From: Circinella umbellata
Taxonomy: Eukaryota > Mucoromycota > Mucoromycetes > Mucorales > Lichtheimiaceae
Direction of reading: 5' to 3'
Length of the DNA: 64,000 nucleotides
Assembly (NCBI GenBank): GCA_025093555.1
Contig: JAIWNF010000061.1
Span: forward strand, 124,001-188,000
In this document: one piece after another, positions 25,831-37,975 of the stretch
How the letters are laid out: the number at the start of each line of letters is the position of its first letter
Numbering within the stretch: position 1 is the stretch's first letter
Position numbers and translations under genes: made by a program
The notes under the pieces: model-generated
The model's input: only the letters and a program-made list of their open reading frames with translations
The model's database searches: none
What the model was told of the DNA's origin: nothing

Positions 25831-26837
25831 TTTGCTCATTCTCTTCTTTAAAATAACACACATTTATAATCATATATGCGCACTCCCACGTACATACATA
25901 CTTTCTCTCTTTTTTCCTATCTCATTTCAAGGAACCAAAAAAAAAAAACAATAATTTAAAAAGGGGTATCAAATAATCTCCCATAAATTATTTGTGTGTA
26001 AAAAGAAAAAAAAATATATATATGATATCCTACAACTTTCTTCCCCATGTTACTATATATAGTCATTTCAATTGAACCAAAAAGAAAAAAACGCCCTTTA
26101 ATTCTATTTCTTCTTTTTCAATATAACAAAAGGCATCCCATCATTAACCATCTTTTATTATTATTATATATATCATAAAATACAAATACTAAAAATAACC
26201 TTTTTTCACTCTCTTAAACCATTTTATTACGTACTCCTCTTTTTATGCCCGTTTTCAACAATACATCAAGAGTTTCGATATAAGCTCTCTGGTGTATTTA
26301 TATGTGTGATTTTTTTTTTTTTTTTTGAAAAATTAAATAAAATAAAACAATTCATTCTTGTAGAAAAAAACATAATAAAGTACACTGTACATACATGTTT
26401 TTTTCTTTCTAGGATAATTAGTACTATGATACATCACAAACTCGTTTATAGTAGTTAAAATAAGAGTATGACAATATATCTAATAATAATTAAATGTCTT
26501 TCTCTGGGAGATATTAACTGTAAAGTGATAATAAATAAACTGTTTTTTCTTTTTTGTACTACTTGTCCTATGCCTTTTTCACATAATGGGTGTTTTTTTG
26601 AAAAAAAAAAAAATAATGTTGGGCGTAGTTTTGCTTTTAGAGTCATGATTGTTTTGTTTCTAAACTTTCGAACAACTTTTTAGGATTTCGTATGTAATCT
26701 CAGAGCTCAAATCAATCAATATTTTTGTTTATAAATTTAGAATGTGTGTAACTTTGAACTCCCAAAAGACGGGTGCCGTGTTTCTTACAGATTCATGCTA
26801 ATCAGTCGCCGATTGATTTCAGAAGAGAAAAACAGTC

Positions 26838-27271
26838 GAAAACAATCTGTTTTTTTTATACATGTTTTTTTTACAAATGTGAAGCGGTACCTATGTATAG
26901 TATATGACTATTACATTATATAAATCGAAATACCAATAAAAAAAAGACCGAGTTTTTGTTGAGTAGTTATATTAAATAACGGTAATTGCGATATCTTCTT
27001 TTCAATTAATACGTATGGCGAAAATCTATAGAAAAAATGACCAAGTGATTTTTTATAGAAAAACATATAGTGACCAAGTGATTTTTTGTACAAAAACATA
27101 TAGAACATGATCTGGACAAAGTGCTTTTTTATGCAAAATATCAGAATCACATGAATAAAAAAAATCAAGCGGGATTGAGTTTAAACTCTTTTGTTGCAAA
27201 TCACATAAAAAATATGTGGCTGGGCACATAAAAAAAATCCAAATTTCACCTGAAAAAACACGGCACCCCTG
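26838..27271 (+). repeat. Left arm of inverted repeat
   Basis: Pairs with 27653-28154. It contains at least two tandem units built on GACCAAGTGATTTTTT followed by ACATATAG (about 27037-27105). The inner end is CGGCACCCCTG at 27261-27271. Confidence 0.8.
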
Positions 27272-27406
27272 ATTTCTGCAGTAAAATCGTTCAAAGAATC
27301 GTTATTATTATCTGCAACTAGAAAAAAAATTGAATTATGTTAAACAAACGTTGCAAGAAAAAACCAATATATTCATTAATAAAACAAAGAGATGTCAATC
27401 ACACCT

Positions 27407-27647
27407 GTTTGTCTTCCAGCATCAACTAATACATCATCATTGTTTATACCTGTTTTTCGAAGATCGACAGCTTTGGAAGTACGGAGATATTTCAAATTAT
27501 TAATGTCATCAAAAGGTGTATCGTCAATATCATTCAGTTGGTATTGTAGTGTCATGGAATTAAGAATGTAAAATACCAGAGATTCCAGGGGTCTACCCCT
27601 GATAGAATCAAAAAGGATCTTCTTAAGAAAAAGGTTATCATAACCTA
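27407..27647 (-). pseudogene. Exon-like fragment in the spacer between inverted-repeat arms
   Basis: On the minus strand the spacer holds an 80-residue open segment with normal amino acid composition (GYDNLFLKKILFDSIRGRPL, then FDDINNLKYLRTSKAVDLRK). It is bordered by an intron-type acceptor CTTTAG on one side and a donor-like CAG|GTGTGA on the other, so it reads as a single exon torn from a gene. The longer open frame 27376-27678 begins inside the repeat end. I do not recognise the family. It has no visible start or partner exons, so a captured gene fragment is more likely than a gene. Confidence 0.4.
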
Positions 27648-27652
27648 AAGAT

Positions 27653-28154
27653 GGGGTGCCATGTTTTTTCAGGCGCAATTTTGAATTTTTTTATGTGTCT
27701 AGCCACATATTTTTTATGTGATTTGCCACAAAAGAGTTTAAATTCAATCCCGCTTGATTTTTTTTTATTCATGTGATTCTGATATTTTGCATAAAAAAGC
27801 ATTGCGTCATTTTTTTTTTACAAATCATCCACTATATGTTTTTTGTATAAAAATCACTTATTCACTATATGTTTTCTATAAAAAATCAATTAATCAATTT
27901 TTTGTATGCTTTTTCATAAAAAAACTACTTAATCATTTTTTCTATACGTACGTATAGATTTTCGCTATACGTATTAATTGAAAAGAAGATATCGCGAATA
28001 CCGTTATTTAATATAGCTACTACTTAACAAAAACTCAGTCTTTTTTTTATTGGTACGTATTTCGATTTATATGATGCAATAGACATATACTATACATAGG
28101 TACCTCTTCACATATGTAAAAAAGAAACATGTATAAAAAAAACAGATTGTTTTC
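27653..28154 (-). repeat. Right arm of inverted repeat
   Basis: Reverse complement of the left arm, with extra tandem AT-rich units around 27830-27950 and an inserted CGTACGTA segment. The inner end is GGGGTGCCATGTTTTTTCAG. Homology to the left arm stops at about 28154. Confidence 0.8.
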
Positions 28155-31100
28155 ATTGTGCTGAGAAAAATATGCAGTTTTCTATACCGAAGAGACGTGT
28201 GGAAGTAAAGGTTCTTTATTCATCTAGGGTCGTGAGATCCTTATGTAATTTGAAACTCCATTTCAGACTATATCTTTGAAATTACTACTACTCTACCATG
28301 TACGAAAATAGAGAAGACACACACACATATATAGGTGTTAGTACATTTTTAACGAAAAGTTGAACTAGATATTTGACTATAGCCCAGCAAGAACCCCAGT
28401 CAAAAAAATAAAAAAAAGGAGCTAAACAATCTTCCGGGTTATCGGAAAAAGAATTCATCAGACAACACCAATAACTTTTAAGTATTTTTACTCAATTCCT
28501 TTTTATCCATAGAATACTACTCCATTTGGTTCGTGGGAGACGATTGTCAAGTTTCGTACCCATCCGATTTTATGGTCCAATGGAACGACAACTTAAAACT
28601 TCTCTTTATGTTAATGTGCGATACAACATTAATCTATTAATAATAACTTACCATGGATGTTGTCAAAAAGGTTTTTTTTCTTATCTAACTATCCAAATAC
28701 GTATTTTTCCCGAATAATGCTGGCTAGTAGTTTAGATTCTTCAAGAGAAAAAGTCTGCATGGATACATTAGAAAAGTTCATCTTCAACAATTAAAATAAT
28801 AGTTTGGGTGTCGGTTTAAAGTTTATTTTATGTGTTACTATGTGCTTTTAATTTTTACTAGAAATATAATAATAACTTATAAGTTAACATACAAAAAAAT
28901 CAAAACGGATATTTGATATATCATTATTTCATATATGGCTGTTAAAATATTGAAGGAAACTCAAGAAGTAAATGTAAAACTGAGCAAAATGAGTATATAC
29001 TAGAGGGGTTTATCTGTCACAATTTTTTTCTCCCTATCAAATCATTATGATCAAAAGAAATAAATACACAAACAAATAAAAAAAATCGGAAACTCCATTG
29101 TAACGATCAAGTGTATATAAAAAAAACTTTATCTACATTAGTTCAAATACGTTCACATTCTATAAACAATGATAAAACTGAAAAAAAAAAGGTGGGGGAG
29201 GGGAGGTAATGACCTTTTGGAATTGATTTTTGGGTATGACGGTTTGTTGATATATCACAGTGCTATAATAGGGTGGATTAATCTTTGGCGGGGTAATTTT
29301 ATGATGCCAATATAGGATTGATAAAATGTAAGATCAGTGGAAAAAGTTCGGATAAAAAAATATTGGTTACACAACTACATTTGAGTTTCCCGCATTTTAT
29401 TCCATTTTACCTTATCTAAGCTCGAAAAGCTGATATCTCTCTCGTCCTCCTTAAGGTTCATAGCAACAAAAAAAAAAAACGCCGCTCGTTATTTTATTGG
29501 ATCTTCATAGTATACTCATTTTTTTGATCTTGTATGATATATTGCTATCTATAATCTGGAAAAAAAAAATTAACAAACAAAAATGCTGAGTGATAGTAAA
29601 TGAAGCAAAATAAAAATAAAACTACATCATCAATCAAAATCATCTGAAATCTGTAAGAGGTACCCCGCGTTCTCTATCTCTCTCTCTCATATACATACGA
29701 ACTTATATAATGGCAATTACACATACTCCTTTTTTTTTTGGCCTGTGATAACAGAAAAAAGTTATGTATATTACATTGTGTGAAGTTATACAAGAACGAA
29801 AATTATTTTATTATCATCCGACCCTTAACGGCACTGATAAGAAATCCTGTGCTTTTATTGGCTACCTTGATCAAAACAATCTCGTATCACCAATAAAATT
29901 CATTAGATACTCAGAAATAAAGATATAATAGAATCAAGACAAAACTGGATAATATATACCATAAACGTTAATTCGTACATCAACCTATTAAACAAAGCCT
30001 TTTTCTTTTACAGTTCACCCCCAAGTTTGTCAATACCGTGCAGAAAAAAAAAACTTGTCACATCTCACTCTTTCCAATGTTGACCTTTGGATTTCCCGAA
30101 AGTAACCGATGATAATGAGAGGGGAAGACAAACAATCATTCTATGTTTTTCTGTAAATATATAATACACTGTTTTTTATAACCATATACACATACTTTAA
30201 ATATGTAAAAAAAAAATAAAAAATCATTTTATCGTCTTCTTTTTTGTTATCAGAAAAAAATAAAATGTATAGAAAATGAAACAAAGCACATGTAAAACCA
30301 AAAGCAGCTGTTGGACGATCAAAAATTATGACGTGGAGTTGTAGTAACCAAATAGGTTGAACAAAAAAAAAAGATTTCGGAAAACAGGGACATCCCTTAT
30401 ATGATATAAAATGAGAAAATTTGTGTGAACAGAGAGGTTGATTATTGAAATATATCGGAGATAAAAGATGGTTGCTTGGTTGCTCAACTTTGGTTGGTGC
30501 ATGATAAGATGAAAGATAACACATTCCGAATGGGGGACTACAATTGTTCATTACCGCTGATTATAGTCAAATAAACAGAGTTAACACCCCCAATTCACAT
30601 GTAAAGTAAACACAACGTCAGAAATCAAGTGAATTAAAAAATGACAATAATAAAAAATAAATATAAGAACTAAGAAAAGATTCCAGTTTTTTTTGAGTAA
30701 CATGGGGATTAGGAGGATAGTTTTTGTCAGCTTTAAATTGTTATATAACCTATAAACTTTACACACCCACACATACACATACACACACTACAATATACAT
30801 GTGATCTCAGAGAAGAGATCAAGAAGATGTTATCATTGGTTATTCGACGTCCGAGATAAGGGATCCGGGATTATCGTAAGCCAGCCCTTACCCTTTTTTT
30901 TTGAAAAATCTGGATCCAATAAAGGATGCCTCCATCTCTCAGTTTTTTTCGTTTTCTTTTTTGCTGCATCTTTCTCTTTTTTATTTTTATTTTTCATCTT
31001 TTTTTTTTCTTTTCGTAATAGATCAAAAACCAAAAACCCCCCTCTCTTTCTTCAATATCTTTTGTCTATTTTGTTTATTCATATTCCCCAATTTCATCCC

Positions 31101-31213
31101 CATAAACTTATACATACAAACTTTTCCAAGCGGTTCTTCTATTACTGTACATACAGCATTTACATACAAACTCTTCTATTAAAGAAATCTAAAAGAAAAA
31201 ACAACAAATAACA
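28155..31213. other. 3-kb gene-poor region upstream of glutamate synthase
   Basis: AT-rich, without a supportable gene. Open frames at 28526-28717 (+), 30141-30551 (-) and 30581-30784 (-) are low-complexity or lack domains. The last 700 bp hold the likely GOGAT promoter. Confidence 0.5.
30500..31213 (+). promoter_or_regulatory. Probable glutamate synthase promoter with GATA motifs and pyrimidine-rich leader
   Basis: GATAAG occurs at 30503-30508 and 30855-30860, and the inverted form TTATC at 30871-30875. Such cores are the binding sites of fungal nitrogen GATA factors (AreA/Nit2 family). A dense T/C tract follows from about 30890 to 31080, then an A-rich leader up to the ATG at 31214. The GATA core is short and common in AT-rich DNA, so the regulatory reading is inference. 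Confidence 0.4.
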
Positions 31214-34200
31214 ATGTCGATTAATACTACTACTTCTGCATCCACTACTATTACTACTCCCAAGAACACCTCATGGGCAGAATCTATTCCTGCCGCACAA
31301 GGCTTGTACAATCCTGAATATGAAAAGGATGCATGTGGTGTTGGTTTTATGGTACATGTCAAAGGCAAACGCTCTCACAAGATCTTGTCTGATGCTAGTG
31401 ACATTCTTTGCAATATGACACACAGAGGCGCCAGCGGTGCTGATATTCGCGATGGTGATGGTGCTGGTGTCATGACAGGCATTCCACATCAATTTTTCGT
31501 CAATGAAACTTCACGTGAATTGGGTATTGAATTACCTGTTGAAGGTCAATATGCTGTAGGCAACTTATTTATGAAAGGCGATCCTGAAACTGTCAGTGAA
31601 TCAAAGCGCGTATTTGAAGAAATGGCAACTGCTTTACATTTGAAGGTTTTGGGATGGCGTTCAGTCCCACGTGATTCTACCATTTTGGGTCCTGCTGCCA
31701 AGAGCAAGGAACCTGCTATTGAACAACCATTCGTCGTGCTGGCTCAAGACGAATTTGATGAACGTTATTTCGAACGTCAGCTCTATGTTTTGCGCAAGCA
31801 TGCTACTCATACCCTTACCATGGCCAAGTGGTTCTATGTCTGCTCACTTTCTAACAAAAATATTGTATACAAGGGTCAACTGACTCCTCGTCAAGTTTAT
31901 CAATACTTTTATGATTTGAACAATGTTCAATACACTACTCATTTTGCTCTTGTTCACTCACGTTTCTCTACAAACACTTTCCCTTCATGGGATCGTGCTC
32001 AACCTATGCGTTGGTGTGCTCACAATGGTAATTATTTATTTATTTTGTCTTTTTGGATACATATCGGGAATCATGAAACATGGAATTTTGTTTGAAGTAA
32101 TATGATCAAGGGGGAATACGAAAAGAAATTTCAACTAACTTTTTTATTATTTGGTATAATCAGGTGAAATTAATACTCTTCGCGGTAATAAAAATTGGAT
32201 GCGTTCTCGTGAAGGTGTCATGCAATCGGACAAATTTGGAGATGAGCTTGAATTACTTTATCCTATTATTGAAGAAGGTGGTTCCGATTCTGCTGCTTTC
32301 GATAATGTGCTCGAATTATTAGTTATTAATGGTGTTTTGACTATGCCTGAAGCTGTTATGATGATGATTCCCTCTGCATGGCAAAACAATGAACAAATGG
32401 CTCCTGAAATGAAGGCCTTTTATCAATGGGCTGGTTCTTTGATGGAACCTTGGGATGGTCCCGCTTTATTCACCTTCGCTGATGGTCGTTACTGTGGTGC
32501 TAACTTGGATCGTAACGGTTTACGTCCTTGCCGTTACTATTTGACTACTGATGATATTATGATCTGTGCTTCTGAAGTTGGTACTGTTTTCGTTGACCAA
32601 GAAACTATCAAGGAAAAGGGCCGTTTGCAACCTGGCCGTATGCTTTTGGTTGATACCGTCGAAGGTGTTATTGTTGACGATAAGCAACTCAAGGCTGAAA
32701 CTGCCGCCAAGCGTAACTTTACTGAATGGATCAAAAACCAACGTATCACTTTGCCTGAAATCGTTGAAAAGGCCAACAGTATCAAGTCTTTCGAATCCAA
32801 ATTGGATGAAACTACTGTCAATGCTGATCCTCGTCTTAAAGCCTTTGGTTATACTTTGGAACAACTTAACTTGATTATGGTTCCTATGGCTTCTACTGGC
32901 AAGGAAGCTCTCGGTTCTATGGGTAACGATGCTGCTCTTGCATGTTTGGCTGAACAACCTCGCCTTATCTATGAATACTTCCGTGAACTTTTTGCTCAAG
33001 TTACCAACCCTCCTATTGGTAAGTTACTGTTATTATTGCTAGCCAACAAAAAAAAGTTTGAAAGTATTTCTTAAAAAAAAAAAACTAAATTTATGTGTGT
33101 GTGTTATATAAAAAAAATAGATCCTATTCGTGAAGAAATTGTCATGTCACTCGAATGTTCGGTTGGTCCTGAAGGCAACATTTTGGAAATGAATGAGTCA
33201 CAAGCTCATCGTTTGAACCTTAAGTCTCCTATCTTATCTATGGAAGAATTAAACGCAGTCAAGTCAATGGATAAATTCTATCCCGACTGGAAGGTTGCCA
33301 CCATTGATATCACTTTTGCCAAGTCCGATGGTGTTCAAGGTTATGTTCAAGCTTTGGAACGTGTGTGCACTGAAGTTTCCTCTGTCATTGAACAAGGTTA
33401 CAAGGTTGTTGTCTTGTCCGATCGTGCCGTCAATGCTGATCGTGTTGCCATCTCTGCCGTGATTGCTGCCGGTGGTGTTCATCATCATTTGGTCCGTAGC
33501 AAGCAACGATCTCGTGTTGCTTTAATGGTCGAAACTGCCGAAGCTCGTGAAGTTCACCACTTCTGTGTCTTGCTCGGTTATGGTGTTGATGCTGTCTGTC
33601 CTTACTTGGTTTTGGAAACCATGTGCAAGTTGCATCGTGAAAACGCCGTTGCTGAAGGTCTTACTCCAGCCAAATTGATCACCAACTTCAAGAATGGTAT
33701 TGACAATGGTATCCACAAGGTTATGTCCAAAATGGGTATTTCTACCTTGGCTTCTTATAAGGGTGCTCAAATCTTTGAAGCTCTTGGTGTCGATGATTCT
33801 GTCATTGCCCGTTGTTTCGCTGGTACCGCTTCCCGTATCAAGGGTGCTACTTTTGAAATTTTCGCTTTAGATGCTTTGACTTTGCACGAAGCTGGTTATC
33901 CTACTCGTAACGTTGTTCAACCCGTCTCTTTGCCTGAATCCGGTGAATATCACTGGCGTAGTGGTGGTGAACCCCATGTCACTGATCCTATGGGTGTAGC
34001 TAATTTGCAAGACGCTGTTCGCCAAAAGAATCAAAGCTCTTGGGACGCTTATACCCGTAACTCTTATGAAGCTATTAAGAAGTGTACTCTTCGTGGTATG
34101 CTCGAATTTGATTTTGAAAATGCCAAACCTATTCCAATTGAAGAAGTTGAAGACTGGACCAGCATTGTCAAGCGTTTCGTTACCGGTGCCATGTCTTATG

Positions 34201-37200
34201 GTTCTATTTCCATGGAAGCTCACTCTTCCTTAGCTATTGCTATGAACCGTCTCGGTGGTAAATCCAACACCGGTGAAGGTGGTGAAAAGCCCGAACGTTC
34301 TTTGCCTATGGAGAATGGTGATACCATGCGTTCCGCTATCAAACAAGTTGCTTCTGGTCGTTTCGGTGTTACTAGTTTCTACTTATCTGACTCCAATGAA
34401 TTGCAAATTAAGATGGCTCAAGGTGCCAAGCCTGGTGAAGGTGGTGAATTGGCTGGTGGTAAGGTTTCTGAAGAAATTGCAAGCACTCGTAAGACTACTC
34501 CTGTAAGTTATTGTACTATAATTATTTTTATTATTATTTGGGGAAGAAAAATAAAAAATGAGGTTTGTTTCCGGAATCACTAATAATGATTATTTTTTAT
34601 TGATAGGGTATTGGTCTTATTTCACCTCCTCCTCATCACGATATTTACTCCATTGAAGATTTGAAGCAACTTATTTATGACTTGAAGTGTTCCAACCCAC
34701 GTGCACGTGTTTCTGTCAAGCTTGTATCTGAAGTTGGTGTTGGTATTGTTGCTTCTGGTGTCGCCAAGGCTCGTGCTGACCATATCTTGATCTCTGGTCA
34801 TGATGGTGGTACTGGTGCTTCTCGTTGGACTGGTATCAAGTATGCCGGTTTGCCTTGGGAATTGGGTCTTGCCGAAACTCATCAAACTTTGGTTTTGAAC
34901 GATTTACGTGGTCGTGTCATTGTCCAAACTGACGGTCAAATCAAGACTGGACGTGATGCTATCATTGCTTGTTTGCTTGGTGCTGAAGAATGGGGTTTCG
35001 CTACTACTCCTTTGATTGCTCTTGGTTGTACCATGATGAGAAAGTGTCACTTGGTAAGTTTTTTTTTGGTGATAATAACATAAAGAAAACTGTTTTTTTT
35101 TTAAAAAAAATTCTAACTATATAAATGATTGTCTTAGAACACTTGCCCAGTTGGTATTGCTACCCAAGATCCAGAATTACGTGCTAAGTTCCAGGGTAAG
35201 CCTGAGCATGTTGTCAACTTCTTCTATTACCTTGCTGAAGAAATGCGCTCCATTATGGCCAAGCTTGGTTTCCGCACTATTAATGAAATGGTCGGTCATG
35301 CCGAACTTTTGCGTGTCAATGAATCTCTTCGTACTTTCAAGACTGCCAACTTGGATTTGAGCCCTATCCTTACACCTGCCTCTTCCCTTCGTCCCGGTGT
35401 TGCCAACGTTTGTGTTACCAAGCAACGTCACAACTTGCACACTCGTTTGGATAATTTCTTTGTTGATGAAGCTGAAGCTGCTTTAACCAACAAGGAGAAG
35501 GTCTTTATTGAAGCTAACGTTGTCAATACTGACCGTGCTCTTGGTACTACTTTGTCTTACAACGTATCTAAGCGTCATGGTGAAGCCGGTTTGCCAGATG
35601 ACACTATCCACATTCAATTGAAGGGTTCTGCTGGTCAATCATGTGGTGCTTTCCTTGCCCCTGGTATCTTCTTTGAATTGGAAGGTGATGCCAACGATTA
35701 TGTTGGTAAGGGTCTCTCTGGTGGTAAGATTGCTATCTATCCTCCCAAGAATGCATCATTCAAATCTGAAGAAAACGTCATTGTTGGTAACGTCTGTTTG
35801 TATGGTGCCACCTTCGGTCGTGCTTACTTCCGTGGTATCGCTGCTGAACGTTTCTGTGTTCGTAACTCGGGTGCTATTGCTGTCTGTGAAGGTGTCGGTG
35901 ACCACGGTTGTGAATACATGACTGGTGGTCGTGTTGTTATTCTTGGTAGCACTGGTCGTAACTTTGCAGCTGGTATGTCTGGTGGTATTGCTTATGTTTT
36001 GGATTTGGAAGGCAACTTTAAGGAAAATGTCAACAAGGAATTAGTTGAACTTGAAACTGTCAATGATCCTGAACGTGTCGCTGAATTACGCGATTTGATT
36101 GAAGACCATCGCCACTACACCGGTTCCGAAATTGCTGACCGTGTTCTCAAAAACTTCAATACTTACTTGCCTAAGTTTGTTATGGTCATGCCTGTTGAAT
36201 ATCGTGCTTTGCTCTTGAAGGCTCGTGCCGAAAAGGAAGCTGCTGCTCAACAAGAACAAAAGAAGGTTGAAGAGCCCAAGAAGTGTGAACATAAGCCTGC
36301 TGAACCTGGTGTTGAAGATCTTGAAGATAGTTTGTTGGATGAAACTTCTATTTTGGAACGTCGTGCTAAACTTGATAAGATCCGTGGTTTCATGAAGTAC
36401 AAGCGTCGTGGTGAACACTATCGTAATGCCAAGAAGCGTGCTACTGATTGGGAGGAAATCAACAACCGCATGACTCGTCCTGAATTGCACGAACAAGCTG
36501 CTCGTTGTATGGACTGTGGTATTCCCTTCTGTCAATCTGACTCTGGTTGTCCTATTGGTAACGTCATTCCCAAGTGGAACGAGCTTGTCTACAAGGATAA
36601 CTGGCAAGCTGCTTTGGACCGTTTAACAATGACCAACAACTTCCCTGAATTTACCGGTCGTGTTTGGTAAGTTACTTAATAGCTTTTTTATAATTTGTTT
36701 TACATATGCTAATTCTTTTTTTATTTTTTGTCCAAAACTTATTACAGCCCAGCTCCTTGTGAAGGTTCTTGTACTTTGGGTATTTCTGAGCCAGCCGTTG
36801 CTATCAAGAGTATTGAATGCGCAATCATTGACCGTGGTTTTGAAGAAGGATGGATTATTCCCAATCCCCCTAAGCAACGTACTGGTAAGAAGATTGCTGT
36901 TGTTGGCTCCGGCCCTGCTGGTCTTGCTGCCGCTGATCAATTGAATAAGGCTGGTCACTTGGTTACCGTCTATGACCGTAACGACCGTATTGGTGGTCTT
37001 TTGATGTATGGTATTCCCAACATGAAGCTTGATAAGAAGATTGTTCAACGTCGTATCGATTTGCTTGCTGCTGAAGGTATCACCTTTGTCCCCAACTCTC
37101 ATGTGGGCATTGATATCGATGCCAACACCTTGCGTAATGATAACGATGCATTGATTGTTGCTACTGGTGCTACCTGGCCTCGTGATTTGAAAATCCCTGG

Positions 37201-37975
37201 TCGTGAAGCCAATGGTATCCACTTTGCTATGGAATTCTTGCAAGCCAATACCAAGTCTCTTTTGGATTCTAATTTGGAAGATGGTCACTATTTGTCCGCC
37301 AAGGATAAGCATGTTGTTGTTATTGGTGGTGGTGATACCGGTAACGATTGTATTGGTACTTCGCTTCGTCACGGTTGTAAGTCTGTTGTCAACTTTGAAC
37401 TTTTGCCCACTCCTCCATCTACAAGAGGTCAAGACAACCCATGGCCTCAATTCCCTCGGGTATTCAAGGTTGATTATGGTCACTCTGAAGTTCAAGCTCA
37501 CTTTGGTAAGGATCCTCGCGAATACTGTGTCTTGTCCAAGGAGTTTACCAAGGATGCTGATGGCAATGTAAATGGTATTAACACCGTTCGCGTCGAATGG
37601 ACCAAGGATGCTAATGGTCGCTGGGCCATGAAGGAAGTTGAAGGATCTGAACAATTCTTCCAAGCTGATTTGATCTTGCTTTCTATGGGTTTCTTGGGTC
37701 CTGAAGAAGCTGTTGTTAAGCAATTATCTCTCAAGCAAGATGGTCGTAGCAACGTTGAAACTCCCAAGGGCAAGTATGTCACTTCTGCTCCTGGTGTATT
37801 CGCCGCTGGTGATTGTCGCCGTGGTCAATCTTTGATTGTCTGGGGTATCAATGAAGGTCGTCAATGTGCCCGTGAAGTTGATTTGTTTTTGGAAGGTAGC
37901 ACTTACTTACCTGTCGCCGGTGGTATCAACCGTCGTACAATTGCTAGCCGACAAGCCATTGAAGCTTCCGCTTAA
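31214..37975 (+). CDS. GLT1: Glutamate synthase (NADH), GOGAT
   Basis: Six exons (31214-32027, 32164-33018, 33121-34502, 34607-35053, 35138-36666, 36748-37975) total 6255 nt, or 2084 residues, full length for fused eukaryotic NADH-GOGAT. The class II amidotransferase domain has its nucleophile Cys41 in ACGVGF; residues 1-40 fit the propeptide normally removed. Downstream are the central and FMN domains, with the 3Fe-4S cluster region CHLNTCPVG and the glutamate synthase beta-helix domain ([12 protein letters not shown]). A linker leads to the GltD-like part with its 4Fe-4S cysteines ([24 protein letters not shown]) and FAD/NADH dinucleotide folds ([23 protein letters not shown]). It converts glutamine plus 2-oxoglutarate to two glutamates with NADH, completing the GS/GOGAT route of ammonium assimilation. 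Codon use is strongly biased, suggesting high expression. Confidence 0.97.

Larger units (their letters stand above)
26771..28154. mobile_element. Long inverted-repeat unit (two head-to-head MITE-like copies)
   Basis: Two noncoding arms, 26838-27271 and 27653-28154, are reverse complements over about 430-500 bp with small indels, separated by a 381-bp spacer. Inner ends of both arms carry GGGGTGCCRTGTTTTTTCAG. The left arm also has an inverted match to this motif at its outer edge (GGGTGCCGTGTTTCTTACAG from 26771), so by itself it resembles a 501-bp nonautonomous TIR element. The end CAGGGGTGCCG resembles hAT-type termini, but no convincing 8-bp target duplication is seen. The right arm's outer about 65 bp do not match. 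No transposase is present. Confidence 0.7.

Noticed and set aside
34622..37723. Long antisense open frames within the GOGAT gene
   Set aside because: They are shadows caused by strong codon bias of the sense gene.
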